NCBI GenBank assembly: GCA_963707065.1
Contig: CAVPPJ010000038.1
Coordinates: 1 to 64,000 of the forward strand
Length of the DNA: 64,000 bases
Reading direction: 5' to 3'
DNA from: Palsa-506 sp963707065
GTDB taxonomy: Bacteria; Actinomycetota; Actinomycetes; Streptosporangiales; Streptosporangiaceae
Below the pieces are notes generated by a model that saw only the letters and a program-made list of their open reading frames with translations, was not told where the DNA came from and made no database searches. Of the stretch, positions 16,924-25,990 are shown one piece after another (position 1 is the stretch's first letter; every line of letters starts with the position of its first letter). Both the position numbers and the translations under genes were made by a program.

Positions 16924-18273
16924 ATGACTGACCACGCAGCCGACCCCGCGCGCGGCGCCGAGGTCCTCGCGATGGACCGGGCGCACGTGTTCCATTCCTG
17001 GTCAGCGCAGCGGGCGCTGCAGCCGCTGCCGATCGCCAGCGCCGAGGGCTGCTGGTTCTGGGACTACGACGGCAAGCGGTACCTGGACTTCTCCAGCCAG
17101 CTGGTGAACACCAATATCGGGCACCAGCACCCGCGGGTAACCGCCGCGATCGCGGCGCAGGCGGCCAAACTCGCCACGATCGCGCCGCAGCACGCGAACG
17201 AGGCGCGCGGTGAGGCCGCGACCCGGATCGCCGGGCTGGCGCCGGACGGCATGGAGAAGGTGCTCTTCACCAACGGCGGCGCGGACGCGATCGAGAACGC
17301 CATCCGGATGGCGCGGCTGCACACCGGCCGCGGCAAGGTGCTCAGCCTCTACCGCTCCTACCACGGGAACACCGGCGCGGCGATCGCCGCCACCGGCGAT
17401 GCGCGGCGCTGGCCGAACGAGTTCGCGACCGGGCACGTGCATTTCTTCGGGCCGTACCTGTACCGCTCGGCGTTCTGGGCCACGACCGAGCAGCAGGAAT
17501 GCGAGCGGGCGCTGCAGCACCTGGAGCAGGTCATCCAGCTGGAGGGCCCGCCGACGATCGCGGCCGTGCTGCTGGAGTCCATCGTCGGCACCGCCGGGGT
17601 GCTGATTCCGCCGCCGGGCTACCTGGCGGGCGTCCGGGCACTGTGCGACCGGTACGGCATCGTGTACATCGCCGATGAGGTGATGTGCGGGTTCGGCCGG
17701 GCCGGCAGCTGGTTCGCGTTCGAGCAGCATGACGTGGTGCCGGACCTGATCACCTTCGCGAAGGGCTCGAACTCCGGGTACGTGCCGGTCGGCGGGGTGA
17801 TCATCTCCGACGAGATCGCCGCGACCTTCGACGAGCGGGTCTTCCCCGGCGGGCTGACCTACTCCGGGCATCCGCTCGCCTGCGCGTCAGTGGTCGCGAC
17901 CATCGACGCGATGAAGGACGAGCGCATCCTGGAGAACGCCGCGGCGATCGGGGCCGGCGTGCTCGGCCCTGGTCTGCGCGAGCTGGCGCAGCGGCACCCG
18001 GTGATCGGCGAGGTGCGCGGCGTCGGCGTGTTCTGGGCGCTGGACCTGGTCTCGGATCGCGAGACCAGGGCGATGCTGGCCCCGTACGGCGGATCCTCGC
18101 CGGCCATGAACACGCTAGTAGCCGAGTGCCGCGCCCGCGGCCTGATGCCGTTCACCAACTACAACCGGCTGCACGTGGTGCCGCCCTGCATCGTGTCGGA
18201 GGCCGAGGCCAAGGAAGGCCTGGCCATCCTCGACGAGGCCTTCACCGTGATCGACCGCTTCTATCAGGGCTGA
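16924..18273 (+). CDS. Class III aminotransferase (omega-amino acid type)
   Basis: This 449-residue protein shows KVLFTNGGADAIENAIRMAR, YRSYHGNTGAAIAATGD, YIADEVMCGFGRAG (PLP Asp) and FAKGSNSGYVPVGGV (Schiff-base Lys). It also has TYSGHPLACA. It is most like the omega-amino acid-pyruvate/beta-alanine transaminase branch. It follows mmsA by 26 bases. Two different aminotransferases flanking one MMSDH suggest that two beta-amino acids are handled. ATG 16924 is preceded by GGCGGAAGG. Confidence 0.87.
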   Translation: MTDHAADPARGAEVLAMDRAHVFHSWSAQRALQPLPIASAEGCWFWDYDGKRYLDFSSQLVNTNIGHQHPRVTAAIAAQAAKLATIAPQHANEARGEAATRIAGLAPDGMEKVLFTNGGADAIENAIRMARLHTGRGKVLSLYRSYHGNTGAAIAATGDARRWPNEFATGHVHFFGPYLYRSAFWATTEQQECERALQHLEQVIQLEGPPTIAAVLLESIVGTAGVLIPPPGYLAGVRALCDRYGIVYIADEVMCGFGRAGSWFAFEQHDVVPDLITFAKGSNSGYVPVGGVIISDEIAATFDERVFPGGLTYSGHPLACASVVATIDAMKDERILENAAAIGAGVLGPGLRELAQRHPVIGEVRGVGVFWALDLVSDRETRAMLAPYGGSSPAMNTLVAECRARGLMPFTNYNRLHVVPPCIVSEAEAKEGLAILDEAFTVIDRFYQG

Positions 18274-18384
18274 GCAGGTCTAGCTGCACGAGTGCCGACA
18301 GTAGCGGCCCAGGTCAGATGCTCTGGATGAGTTCTGGCACCGCACGAGCCTGATCCGGCACTAGCCTCTGCGTGCCGTATTCCA

Positions 18385-18390
18385 TATAAT
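18385..18390 (+). promoter_or_regulatory. TATAAT -10 element, probably leaderless start
   Basis: A perfect TATAAT lies 7 bases before ATG 18397 in an AT-rich stretch, the spacing expected when transcription begins at the start codon. No ribosome site intervenes. Confidence 0.65.
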
Positions 18391-18396
18391 AAAGAT

Positions 18397-18960
18397 ATGA
18401 ATAGTAGACAAGTCATTAGCCCGGTAACTGCCGGGCGAAGTCTTGGCAACCTGGTCAGCGCCGTGCGAACCGCGACGCGGCGCCGGGCCAGCTGGGCAGG
18501 CACGGTAGGCCTGGTCGCCGATCAGCTCAGGTCGCACATGCCCACCGCGGAGATCCTGACGGCGGAGCAGCGTTATGGAGACCCGACTAGGTACCGCTGT
18601 CACCTGCTGCACGCCGAGCCGGACGGCTCGTTCTCTGTGGTAGCCCTCGTCTGGCGACCTGGCCAGGCCACGCCGATCCATGACCACGTCACCTGGTGCG
18701 TCTTCGGGGTCATCCAGGGCGCCGAGTACGAAGAGCGGTATGTCCTGCGCGACGACGGCTGGCTGGAACAGGACGGGACGTCGGTGAATGCCATCGGAGA
18801 CGTGGCCGGCCTGGCGCCTCCCGGTGATATCCACCGCGTGCGCAACGCCGGCGCGGAGACCGCCATCTCGCTGCATATCTATGGCACGGACATCAGCCGC
18901 CTGGACAGCAGCGTCCGCCGGGTCTACGACTTGCCTGTCGTCGCCGGGATGCCTGGCTGA
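18397..18960 (+). CDS. Cysteine dioxygenase-type cupin (thiol dioxygenase)
   Basis: The 187-residue cupin has the three-His iron site of the cysteine/3-mercaptopropionate dioxygenase family. PIHDH supplies His95 and His97, and GDIHRVRN supplies His146, followed by ISLHIYGTD. The enzymes oxidise a thiol to a sulfinate with O2. Whether cysteine or mercaptopropionate is the substrate cannot be told. The start follows a TATAAT by 7 bases and lacks a ribosome site, so the mRNA is probably leaderless. It is a monocistronic gene. Confidence 0.8.
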   Translation: MNSRQVISPVTAGRSLGNLVSAVRTATRRRASWAGTVGLVADQLRSHMPTAEILTAEQRYGDPTRYRCHLLHAEPDGSFSVVALVWRPGQATPIHDHVTWCVFGVIQGAEYEERYVLRDDGWLEQDGTSVNAIGDVAGLAPPGDIHRVRNAGAETAISLHIYGTDISRLDSSVRRVYDLPVVAGMPG

Positions 18961-19116
18961 CAGATAGCGACGGGGATCATGCCTACCCCCGGTCGGCCAG
19001 TGCAGCTCGAAGCGTTCGAAGGGCGCCGGCAGCTCATCGCCTACGCGGCTCCGGCCGAGCGCCCTTCGCACGCCCATCCCGTGCCGGGCCTTGACGTCGA
19101 CCACTCCGTTAGGAAA

Positions 19117-19131
19117 CACTAACCGTTAGTG
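19117..19131. promoter_or_regulatory. ArsR-type operator overlapping the start codon
   Basis: CACTAAC-C-GTTAGTG is a perfect seven-base dyad whose last three bases are the GTG start of the ArsR gene. A partial extra half-site (CCGTTAG) lies just upstream at 19107-19113. Binding would block initiation; autoregulation is inferred. Confidence 0.6.
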
Positions 19132-19452
19132 GATCCTTACCGAGTAGGTGACGGCTGGAGCGCGCTGGCGGACGGCACCCGGCGCGCCATCGTCAGCCGC
19201 CTGGCAGAGGGGCCGCAGGCGGTGGGCCAACTGGCCGCGAAGCTGCCGGTCAGCCGGCCCGCGGTCTCCCAGCACCTCAAGATCCTCAAGGACGCCGGCC
19301 TGGTCAGTGAACGCGCGGTCGGCACCAGACGTGTCTACCGGCTCAATCCGACGGCAGTGGCCGCACTGCGCGATCAGCTCGATACCTTCTGGCAGAGGGC
19401 TCTGGCCAGCTACGCGGATGTTGCCGAACAAGCGACGGAGGAGAGTCCATGA
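19129..19452 (+). CDS. ArsR family winged-helix repressor
   Basis: The 107-residue protein has the ArsR core: LADGTRRAIVSRLAEGPQAVGQLA, LPVSRPAVSQHLKILKDAGLV and GTRRVYRLNP. There are no metal-binding Cys, matching the non-metal subgroup paired with SRPBCC proteins. It overlaps the SRPBCC gene by ATGA. GTG 19129 lies inside the palindromic operator. Confidence 0.88.
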   Translation: MDPYRVGDGWSALADGTRRAIVSRLAEGPQAVGQLAAKLPVSRPAVSQHLKILKDAGLVSERAVGTRRVYRLNPTAVAALRDQLDTFWQRALASYADVAEQATEESP

Positions 19453-19928
19453 CCCGGACCGAGAGCCCTGTTGTCCGCAAGCAGGTGGTGGTCAGCGCGC
19501 CGCTCGAGCAGGCCTTCACGGCGTTCACCGAGAGGTTCGGCGACTTCAAGCCGCCGGAGCACAACCTGCTTGCGGCAGCGATCGCCGAGACCGTCTTCGA
19601 GCCCCGCGTCGGCGGGCACATCTACGACCGCGCTATCGACGGCAGCGAGTGCCGGTGGGCGCGGATCCTGGCCTACGAGCCACCAGCCCGGGTGGTATTC
19701 AGCTGGGACATCAGCCCGCAATGGCAGGTCGAGACCAACCCGGAGCTGACCAGCGAGGTCGAGGTCCGGTTCGTGGCCGAGGGACCGGACCGCACCCGGG
19801 TCGAACTGGAGCACCGCCACCTCGACCGGCACGGTCCCGGCTGGCAGTCGGTCAGCGACGGCGTCGACGCTGACCAGGGATGGCCGCTCTACCTGGCCCG
19901 GTACGCCGCCCTGTTCGAGGGCCGCTGA
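19449..19928 (+). CDS. SRPBCC (START-like) family protein
   Basis: This 159-residue AHSA1/SRPBCC fold protein shows VRKQVVVSAPLEQAFTAFTERF, GGHIYDRAIDGSECRWARIL, PPARVVFSWDI and TRVELEHRHLDRHG. It is a hydrophobic-ligand pocket protein often encoded with an ArsR repressor. Ligand unknown. It is translationally coupled to arsR. Confidence 0.85.
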   Translation: MTRTESPVVRKQVVVSAPLEQAFTAFTERFGDFKPPEHNLLAAAIAETVFEPRVGGHIYDRAIDGSECRWARILAYEPPARVVFSWDISPQWQVETNPELTSEVEVRFVAEGPDRTRVELEHRHLDRHGPGWQSVSDGVDADQGWPLYLARYAALFEGR

Positions 19929-20060
19929 CCGAGACCAGTTCCCGGCTGACCATCGCGGTCGACTTCGACGGGCACGGCATCGGCAAACTGCTCGTCCCGC
20001 TCATCGTCCCGCCGCCAGGCGCAAAAGGAAGCGCCAGGAGATCCTGGACGCGCCCGCGTA
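19929..20060 (+). pseudogene. C-terminal remnant of a second SRPBCC protein
   Basis: Directly after the SRPBCC stop the DNA still encodes SSRLTIAVDFDGHGIGKLLV and then, one frame over, RRQAQKEAP. This is the usual end of another SRPBCC subfamily. There is no start and the frame is broken, so it is a fossil. Confidence 0.55.
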
Positions 20061-20061
20061 G

Positions 20062-20694
20062 CTATTCGGCCTCGTGCTGTCGGCCACCTGGATCTGCGCG
20101 CAGCAGCACACATACCGCAAACGGCGCGTCGTCCTGCTCTCCTTCAACCCCTTCAACCATGCCGCGGCTCCGGATTTCGCCCGCGTACCGCATGCCGATG
20201 CGCTCCATTACGGCGCGCGAACGCACGTTGTGACGGACCGTGCACGACACCACGGCTTGCACCCCGAGGACGTCGAATGCAAACGCCAGCCCGGCGCGCC
20301 CGATCTCAGACGCGTAGCCACGCCCCCAGAACTCGCGCCGTAGCGCCCATCCGATCTCGAGCCAGTTCGCGTGCGCAATGATGGGGCGGCGAATCTCATG
20401 CGCGACGCGCACCCACGGCTCTGCCGGAAGGAGTGCGTAGATCTGACCCCAGTCATCGTCGACCGGCGTGCGCGACAGTCCGCCGCGACCAACAACCTCG
20501 CCGTTCACGCGGTCGTACGCGATCCACTTGTGGACACCGTGGAAGCGCCACGAGTCGCCCATGAACTTCGCCCGCTGCTCTGCCTGCTCGAGGCTTGGTT
20601 TCTCGTCGTACCAATACGACACCTCGTCGTCGTTATGCACCAGCCACAGGTCAGAAGCGTTGGCGGGGCCGACCGGCTCAAGCCGCAGGCGCAT
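20062..20694 (-). CDS. GNAT family N-acetyltransferase
   Basis: About 210 residues of a RimJ/RimL-like GNAT: LRLEPVGPANASDLWLVHND at the N-terminus, GEVVGRGGLSRTPVDDDW, EIGWALRREFWGRGYASEIGR (acetyl-CoA loop), and VVSCTVRHNVRSRAVMERIGM. It transfers an acetyl group from acetyl-CoA to an amine; the substrate is unknown. ATG 20694 was chosen because homology begins there, although the frame is open to 20877. Confidence 0.8.
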   Translation of the reverse strand: MRLRLEPVGPANASDLWLVHNDDEVSYWYDEKPSLEQAEQRAKFMGDSWRFHGVHKWIAYDRVNGEVVGRGGLSRTPVDDDWGQIYALLPAEPWVRVAHEIRRPIIAHANWLEIGWALRREFWGRGYASEIGRAGLAFAFDVLGVQAVVSCTVRHNVRSRAVMERIGMRYAGEIRSRGMVEGVEGEQDDAPFAVCVLLRADPGGRQHEAE

Positions 20695-20779
20695 TGTGAA
20701 CCGGGAGTCACCGGCGTCGGCCAGTGGCGGGCCTTCCACGCGGCACAGCGTCCCACGATGGTGACGAAGCCGCATCTGA

Positions 20780-20959
20780 AATTGCGGCGGGCGGGAGCGT
20801 GGCCCTGCGCTGCGCGGCCGCCTACCCGCCGAATTCGCCGCCGAGGCGGCCAGTCTCTGCCCCGGCTGGGAACTCACGGTACAACCTGGCGCAGGTCACT
20901 ACCCGTGGCTGGATGATCCAGCCTGGTTCACGACCAAGGTGCTGGCCTTCCTGGGCTGA
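20780..20959 (+). pseudogene. C-terminal remnant of an alpha/beta hydrolase
   Basis: The frame ending at 20959 reads LPAEFAAEAASLCPGWELTV, then PGAGHYPWLDDPAWFTTKVL. This is the catalytic-His end of an alpha/beta hydrolase. A stop at 20777-20779 and no start leave only about 58 residues, so the gene is truncated. It lies between GNAT and the YcaQ-like gene. Confidence 0.6.
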
Positions 20960-20989
20960 CCTACCAGGGCCAGGTATAACCTCCGGAAC

Positions 20990-22108
20990 GTGGTGCATCT
21001 CAGCGCCCAGCGGGCGCGCCAGCTGGCAGTGATGGGCCAGCTGCTGGACGCCGAGTGCCCCGGCGACGTGCTGGACACGGTGAGCCGCCTGGGCTTCCTG
21101 CAGATCGATCCGACCGCGGCGGCGGCGCGCAGCGAGCACCTGGTGCTGTGGAGCAGGCTGGGCAGCGGCTTCTTAGCTGCGGACCTACGGCGGCTGCTCT
21201 TCGCCGAGCGCTCGCTGTTCGAGTATCGGGCGTTCATCTACCCGATGGCCGATTACCCGCTGTACCGGCCCGTCATGGACAACTGGCCGCCAGGGGAGGG
21301 GGCATGGGAGCGGCGGGTCCGTGGCTGGCTCGAGGACAACCGGCTGTTTCGGGCATACCTGCTCGCGGAACTCGCGGCGCGCGGGCCGCTGCGCTCGCGC
21401 CAGCTTGAGGACAGGTCCATCGTGTCCTGGCGCTCTGGCGGCTGGACTGACGGGCGCAATGTCGGGCAGATGCTCGAGTTCCTGTGGGCACGCGGAGAGA
21501 TCGCGGTCGCGGACCGGGCCGGCAATGAGCGGATCTGGGATCTCGCGGAGCGGCTGCTGCCGGCCCTGGCATCGCCGGCCGACCCGCATGATGCCGCCCG
21601 GCTGCGCGCCGAGCGCCGCCTGCGGTCGCTCGGCATCGCCAGGCCGGGTGCTATCAGCGGGCCCGGTGCGGTCGGCGGGACCAGCGTTCCGGCAGGGGTG
21701 GGCGTGTCGGTTGAGGTGGCGGGCGTGCCCGGGCCGTGGGTGGCGGATCCCGAGCTGCTGGACCGCCCGTTCGCTGGCCGCGCCGCGCTGCTGTCGCCGT
21801 TTGACCGGCTCGTCTACGACCGCCAGCGCGTCTTGGATCTGTTCGGCTTCGACTACCGGCTGGAGATCTACGTCCCGGCGGCCAAGCGCCGGTGGGGTTA
21901 CTACGTGCTTCCCGTCCTGGACGGCGACCGGCTCGTCGCGCGCGCCGACGTGAAAGCGGACCGCCAGGCGTCCGTGCTGCGGGTGCCGGCGCTGCACATC
22001 GAGGACGGGGCTGGCCCCGGCGCGGCGGATACCGCCAGGGGCCAGCTCGGCGCGCTGGCCCGCTGGCTGGCGCTTGACGACGTCGTCATCAGCCAGACGG
22101 TCGGCTGA
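20990..22108 (+). CDS. YcaQ/AlkX-like winged-helix DNA glycosylase (HTH_42 family)
   Basis: This 372-residue HTH_42 protein has LSAQRARQLAVMGQLL, then LGFLQIDPTAAAARSEHLVLWSR and a late LLSPFDRLVYDRQRVLDLFGFDYRLE, all family hallmarks. QID matches the Q-hydrophobic-D catalytic signature of YcaQ-type enzymes; streptomycete AlkZ uses QxQ. Known members unhook DNA interstrand crosslinks and some protect producers of alkylating antibiotics. GTG 20990 is used and a second GTG follows. Its 3' end overlaps the convergent MMPL gene by 20 bases. Confidence 0.82.
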   Translation: MVHLSAQRARQLAVMGQLLDAECPGDVLDTVSRLGFLQIDPTAAAARSEHLVLWSRLGSGFLAADLRRLLFAERSLFEYRAFIYPMADYPLYRPVMDNWPPGEGAWERRVRGWLEDNRLFRAYLLAELAARGPLRSRQLEDRSIVSWRSGGWTDGRNVGQMLEFLWARGEIAVADRAGNERIWDLAERLLPALASPADPHDAARLRAERRLRSLGIARPGAISGPGAVGGTSVPAGVGVSVEVAGVPGPWVADPELLDRPFAGRAALLSPFDRLVYDRQRVLDLFGFDYRLEIYVPAAKRRWGYYVLPVLDGDRLVARADVKADRQASVLRVPALHIEDGAGPGAADTARGQLGALARWLALDDVVISQTVG

Positions 22109-24395
22109 CCTCCGGATCGGCGGCGGTCCAGGCGGCGGCCGCGACCTCGGCTGCCGGCGCGGGCGCAGCGTCACCATGGCGGCGCAGCCAGCTCGGCAGG
22201 TACCAGTTGCGCTCGCCGAGCAGCGACATCACCGCGGGCATCAGCACGCCGCGCACGACGGTGGCGTCGATGAGCACGGCCGAGGCCATGCCGATCCCGA
22301 ACATCTTGAACTCGATCACCGACAGCGTGGCGAAGATCGAGAACACCGCCACCATGATCACGGCTGCGCTGGTGACGACTCCGGCGCTGCTGCTGATGCC
22401 GTCGATGATGGCGTCCGGCGTGGCCGCTCCCCGGTCCCGCAGCTCGCGGATGCGGCTCAGGATGAAGACGTGGTAGTCCATGCTGAGCCCGAACAGGATG
22501 ACGAACAGGAACAGCGGCATCCACGGGACGATCCCGCCGTAGGAGCTGAAGCCCAGCGCACCCTGCAGGTGGCCGTCCTGGAAGATCAGCGTCATCAGCC
22601 CGTAGGCGGCGCCGACGGATAGCAGGTTCAGGCTGATCGACATCAGCGGGATGGCGATCGACCGGAAGGTGAGCATCAGCACCAGGAACGCCAGGCCCAG
22701 CACGAACACGAAGACCAGCGGCAGCGTCCGGTCGAGCTGCGCGGTGAAGTCGTCGTTAGCTGCGGTGATGCCGGTGACGGCGTAGCTGATGCCGCCGACC
22801 TTGCCGAGGGTGGCCGGCAGCACGCTGCCGCGGAGCGCGGCCAGCGCCTGGCTTGAGGTGGCGTCCGTGCCGTCGCCGGCCAATGGCACCGACACGACCA
22901 GGACGCGGCCGTGACCGAGCAGCGCAGAGGTGACCGGCTCGCGAATGGGCCCGGACTTCGCCGCGCGGGCTTCCAGCGCGAGGACCGCCTGGCGGACCGG
23001 AGCGCCGTCGAGACCCGGCCCGGTCACCACGACCTCCTCGGGGGCCGGGCCGCCGGGGAAGGCATGCTGGACGGCCAGCAGGGTGCGGACGACCGGGATG
23101 TTCGTGGGCAGGTCGTGCAGGCCAGGATCAACCAGCCGCATGCCGAGCGCGGGGCTGGCCAGGGCAAGCAGGGCGAGCGCCGCAGTGCCGCCCCAGATCG
23201 CCGGCCTGGCCACCACCCGGCGGACCAGGCCGCTCCACAGCCGGGACTTGCGGGCGGCGGTGCGGGTCCGGCCGAGGAACGGGATCCTGCCGCGGTCTAC
23301 CCACCTGCCCAGCAGCGCCAGTGTCGCCGGAAGCGCGGTCAGTGAGCCGAGGACGGCGACGCCGACTACCGTGATCGTGCCGACCGCGAGCCCGGAGAAG
23401 ACATCGATGCCGGTCAGGAAGAGCCCGGCAAGCGAGATCATCACGGTCAGCCCCGAGACCACGATGGCCCGGCCCGAGGTAGCCGCCGCGATCCGCAGCG
23501 CCTCGCCCTGACTGCGGCCTGCCGCGCGCTCCTCGCGTTCCCTGCGCAGATAGAACAGCGAGTAGTCGATGCCGACCGCCATTCCGACCAGCAGGACCAC
23601 CGCCGAGGTGGTGTTGCCGACCGGCAGCCACCGGCTGGGGATGGCCAGCAGCGAGATCGCGCTCACCACCGCCGTGCCGGCCAGCAGCAGCGGGATGCCG
23701 GCCGCGATCAGGGCGCCGAACACCAGCAGCAGCAGCACGAGCGTGATCGGCACCGACGTCACCTCGGCCCGGCGGAAGTCGGCGTCCACGATGTTGTTGG
23801 TCGCGCGGTCGACACTCGCGTCACCGGCCTCCGCTATCCGCAGCCCGGGGTGACTCGCCTGGACCGCCGCGACGGCCCGCTGGGCGGCCGCGACGGTCTG
23901 GTCGGCATTGTCCTGATTACCGGCAACGGTGAAGGTGACGAGCGCCGAGCGGCCGTTGGCGGAGACCAGGCCGTGGCCGGCCGCGCCGAGCGGGGACCGG
24001 ACGTCTGCGGCTACCTGCGGCAGGCCGCGCAGCGCGGCGGCAACCTGGCGGGCTGCCTGCCGCAGCTGCGGGTCAGTGGCGAAACTGCGGCCGGGGGAGC
24101 GGGCCTGGATGAGCACGCTCTCGGCGGCCGGCTGGATCACGCCCGGCCTGTTCAGCACCCGCTCGGCCTGGCCCGCCTGGCCGGGGTCGTAACTGGCCAG
24201 GTTCTTAGTGCCGAGCATGCCGCCAACCAGGACGGCCCCGACGACCAGCAGCAGCCAGCCGAACACCGCCGTCTTGGCATGCCGGGTGCTCCAGCCGGCG
24301 ATCCTCTCGACGACGGGGACACCAGTACTCAGACGACGCCCCGGCTGGGCTGCGCCTGGCTGCGAGCGTGACAGCTGGGCAGATGGTCTGTTCAT
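22089..24395 (-). CDS. MMPL/RND family membrane transporter
   Basis: The 768-residue protein has the MMPL layout. A first helix (AVFGWLLLVVGAVLVGG) precedes a large extracytoplasmic loop (~60-190). A bundle of five helices includes VGMAVGIDYSLFYLRREREER. A second loop and second bundle contain GLSMDYHVFILSRIRELRDRG. Both halves carry the G-x-x-x-DY proton-relay motif. The family exports lipids, siderophores or drugs using proton-motive force. No TetR or lipid-synthesis neighbour is present to suggest cargo. The ~270 bp upstream, before the histidine kinase gene, hold only a repeated GGTGCTTCA. Confidence 0.88.
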   Translation of the reverse strand: MNRPSAQLSRSQPGAAQPGRRLSTGVPVVERIAGWSTRHAKTAVFGWLLLVVGAVLVGGMLGTKNLASYDPGQAGQAERVLNRPGVIQPAAESVLIQARSPGRSFATDPQLRQAARQVAAALRGLPQVAADVRSPLGAAGHGLVSANGRSALVTFTVAGNQDNADQTVAAAQRAVAAVQASHPGLRIAEAGDASVDRATNNIVDADFRRAEVTSVPITLVLLLLVFGALIAAGIPLLLAGTAVVSAISLLAIPSRWLPVGNTTSAVVLLVGMAVGIDYSLFYLRREREERAAGRSQGEALRIAAATSGRAIVVSGLTVMISLAGLFLTGIDVFSGLAVGTITVVGVAVLGSLTALPATLALLGRWVDRGRIPFLGRTRTAARKSRLWSGLVRRVVARPAIWGGTAALALLALASPALGMRLVDPGLHDLPTNIPVVRTLLAVQHAFPGGPAPEEVVVTGPGLDGAPVRQAVLALEARAAKSGPIREPVTSALLGHGRVLVVSVPLAGDGTDATSSQALAALRGSVLPATLGKVGGISYAVTGITAANDDFTAQLDRTLPLVFVFVLGLAFLVLMLTFRSIAIPLMSISLNLLSVGAAYGLMTLIFQDGHLQGALGFSSYGGIVPWMPLFLFVILFGLSMDYHVFILSRIRELRDRGAATPDAIIDGISSSAGVVTSAAVIMVAVFSIFATLSVIEFKMFGIGMASAVLIDATVVRGVLMPAVMSLLGERNWYLPSWLRRHGDAAPAPAAEVAAAAWTAADPEVSRPSG

Positions 24396-24664
24396 GACGG
24401 CCTACTCCCGATCGATGGCAGGTGCTTCACTGGCTGTCCGGTGCTTCACGAGCCTGCCGCGCGGGCGCCGGGCGCCCTGGCGACGTACTCGGCCGCCTGC
24501 AGGTAAGCCTTGGCGATCAGGGGGTGCCGAGGGCATCCCGCTATCCACCGAATCGGGGGTGGGGCTAGCCTCCCGGCGGATCCGGCGGCCAGCGGGATGG
24601 GCAGCCCCGCCGCCGCACGCCTAGGGTCAGGGCGACAGGATCAGCCGATTCCGGGGAGATGGTC

Positions 24665-25990
24665 ATGGCCGCAGGCGGGGCAGAGCGCGGAACCGCGCCC
24701 GGTGCCGTCACGGGCGCCGGCACTGCCTGGCCGCGCCGCCTGGCGGCGGTGCTGCGGCCGATCGTGTCGGCCAGGACGTGGCTGGCCGTGATCCACCTGC
24801 TTGCCGGGTTCTTCCTGGGCATTATTTCCTTCACCTTGCTGGTCACCGGCGTGGCGGTCGGCATCGCGCTGCTGCCGATCTTCTTGTCCGGGGTGCCCGT
24901 GCTGATCGCGGTCCGCTGGCTCTGCGGCCAGTTCTGCCGCGGCGAGCGCGCCAGGTTCGCTGTCCTGCTCGATGTCCGGATATCCGGCCCGCCGCCGCGG
25001 CCCGACGGCGGCAGCTGGCGGCGCCGCGCCTGGCGGGCGGTTACCTCGCCGTCGGCATACCGTGAGTTCGGGTATGCGCTGCTGCGGTTCCCGCTGAGCG
25101 TGCTGCAGGTCGTCGTGCTGATCGTCGGGTGGGCGCTGCCGGCCGCGTTGCTCACGCTGCCCGCCTACAACCGGGCGCTGCCGCAGGGCGGCGCTCACCT
25201 TGGCGGCTACACGGTGCACGGGCCGGCGGCCCTGACCGCCGCGGCGGTGGCGGGGATCGTGCTGCTGGCCGCCGCGGCCGCGCTGACCCGGCTGCTCTCG
25301 GTCACCGACGCGGCTATCGCCCGGTGGTTCCTCGGGCCGCACGGGGAGATCGCGCTCACCGCCAGGATCGGCGAGCTGGAGACCAGCCGGGCCCGGGTAG
25401 TCGACGCCGCCGAGGCGGAGCGGCGCCGGATCGAGCGTGACCTGCATGACGGCGCTCAGCAGCGGCTGGTCGCCCTGGCCATGGAACTTGGCCGGGCCCG
25501 GGCCAAGTTCGGGACCGATCCGCAGGCAGCTGAAGTCATCGTCGGCCAGGCGCACGAGCAGGCCAAGGAGGCGCTGACCGAGCTGCGGAACCTGGTCCGC
25601 GGGATGCACCCGCCGGTGCTGACCGACCGCGGCCTGGACGCGGCGCTGTCCGGGCTCGCCGCGATCAGCCCGGTGCCGGTGACCGTCCGGGTGGACGTCA
25701 CGGTCCGGCCGGCCGCCCCGGTCGAGGCGATCGCCTACTTCGTCGTGGCCGAGGCGCTCACCAATGTGGCGAAGCATGCCCGGGCCAGCCGCGCCGAGGT
25801 GACCGTGGCACGCTCCGCGGACCTGCTCCGGGTAGTGATCGCCGACGACGGGATCGGCGGCGCGGATCCCGCCGGGCAGGGCCTGTCCGGGCTGGCCAGC
25901 CGCGTGGCGGGGGTGGACGGACGGCTGTCCGTCAGCAGCCCGGCCGGCGGTCCGACGTCGATTGAGGTGCTGCTGCCATGCGGGTCGTGA
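24665..25990 (+). CDS. NarL-type sensor histidine kinase
   Basis: The ~441-residue kinase has an N-terminal membrane sensor domain with about four helices (LLAGFFLGIISFTLLVTGVA; VLQVVVLIVGWALPAALL). A HisKA_3 box EAERRRIERDLHDGAQQRLV carries the phospho-His. A HATPase domain has EALTNVAKHARAS (N-box) and DDGIGG and GLSGLASRV G-boxes. ATG 24665 is preferred over 24659 because GGGGAG lies at proper spacing. It overlaps the response regulator gene by 13 bases. The signal is unknown. Confidence 0.9.
   Translation: MAAGGAERGTAPGAVTGAGTAWPRRLAAVLRPIVSARTWLAVIHLLAGFFLGIISFTLLVTGVAVGIALLPIFLSGVPVLIAVRWLCGQFCRGERARFAVLLDVRISGPPPRPDGGSWRRRAWRAVTSPSAYREFGYALLRFPLSVLQVVVLIVGWALPAALLTLPAYNRALPQGGAHLGGYTVHGPAALTAAAVAGIVLLAAAAALTRLLSVTDAAIARWFLGPHGEIALTARIGELETSRARVVDAAEAERRRIERDLHDGAQQRLVALAMELGRARAKFGTDPQAAEVIVGQAHEQAKEALTELRNLVRGMHPPVLTDRGLDAALSGLAAISPVPVTVRVDVTVRPAAPVEAIAYFVVAEALTNVAKHARASRAEVTVARSADLLRVVIADDGIGGADPAGQGLSGLASRVAGVDGRLSVSSPAGGPTSIEVLLPCGS

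Noticed and set aside
15400..18273. A 957-residue dehydrogenase-aminotransferase fusion
   Set aside because: The middle ~150 residues are out-of-frame sequence. The missing dehydrogenase end is encoded one frame over (16482-16897) and the aminotransferase has its own ATG at 16924.
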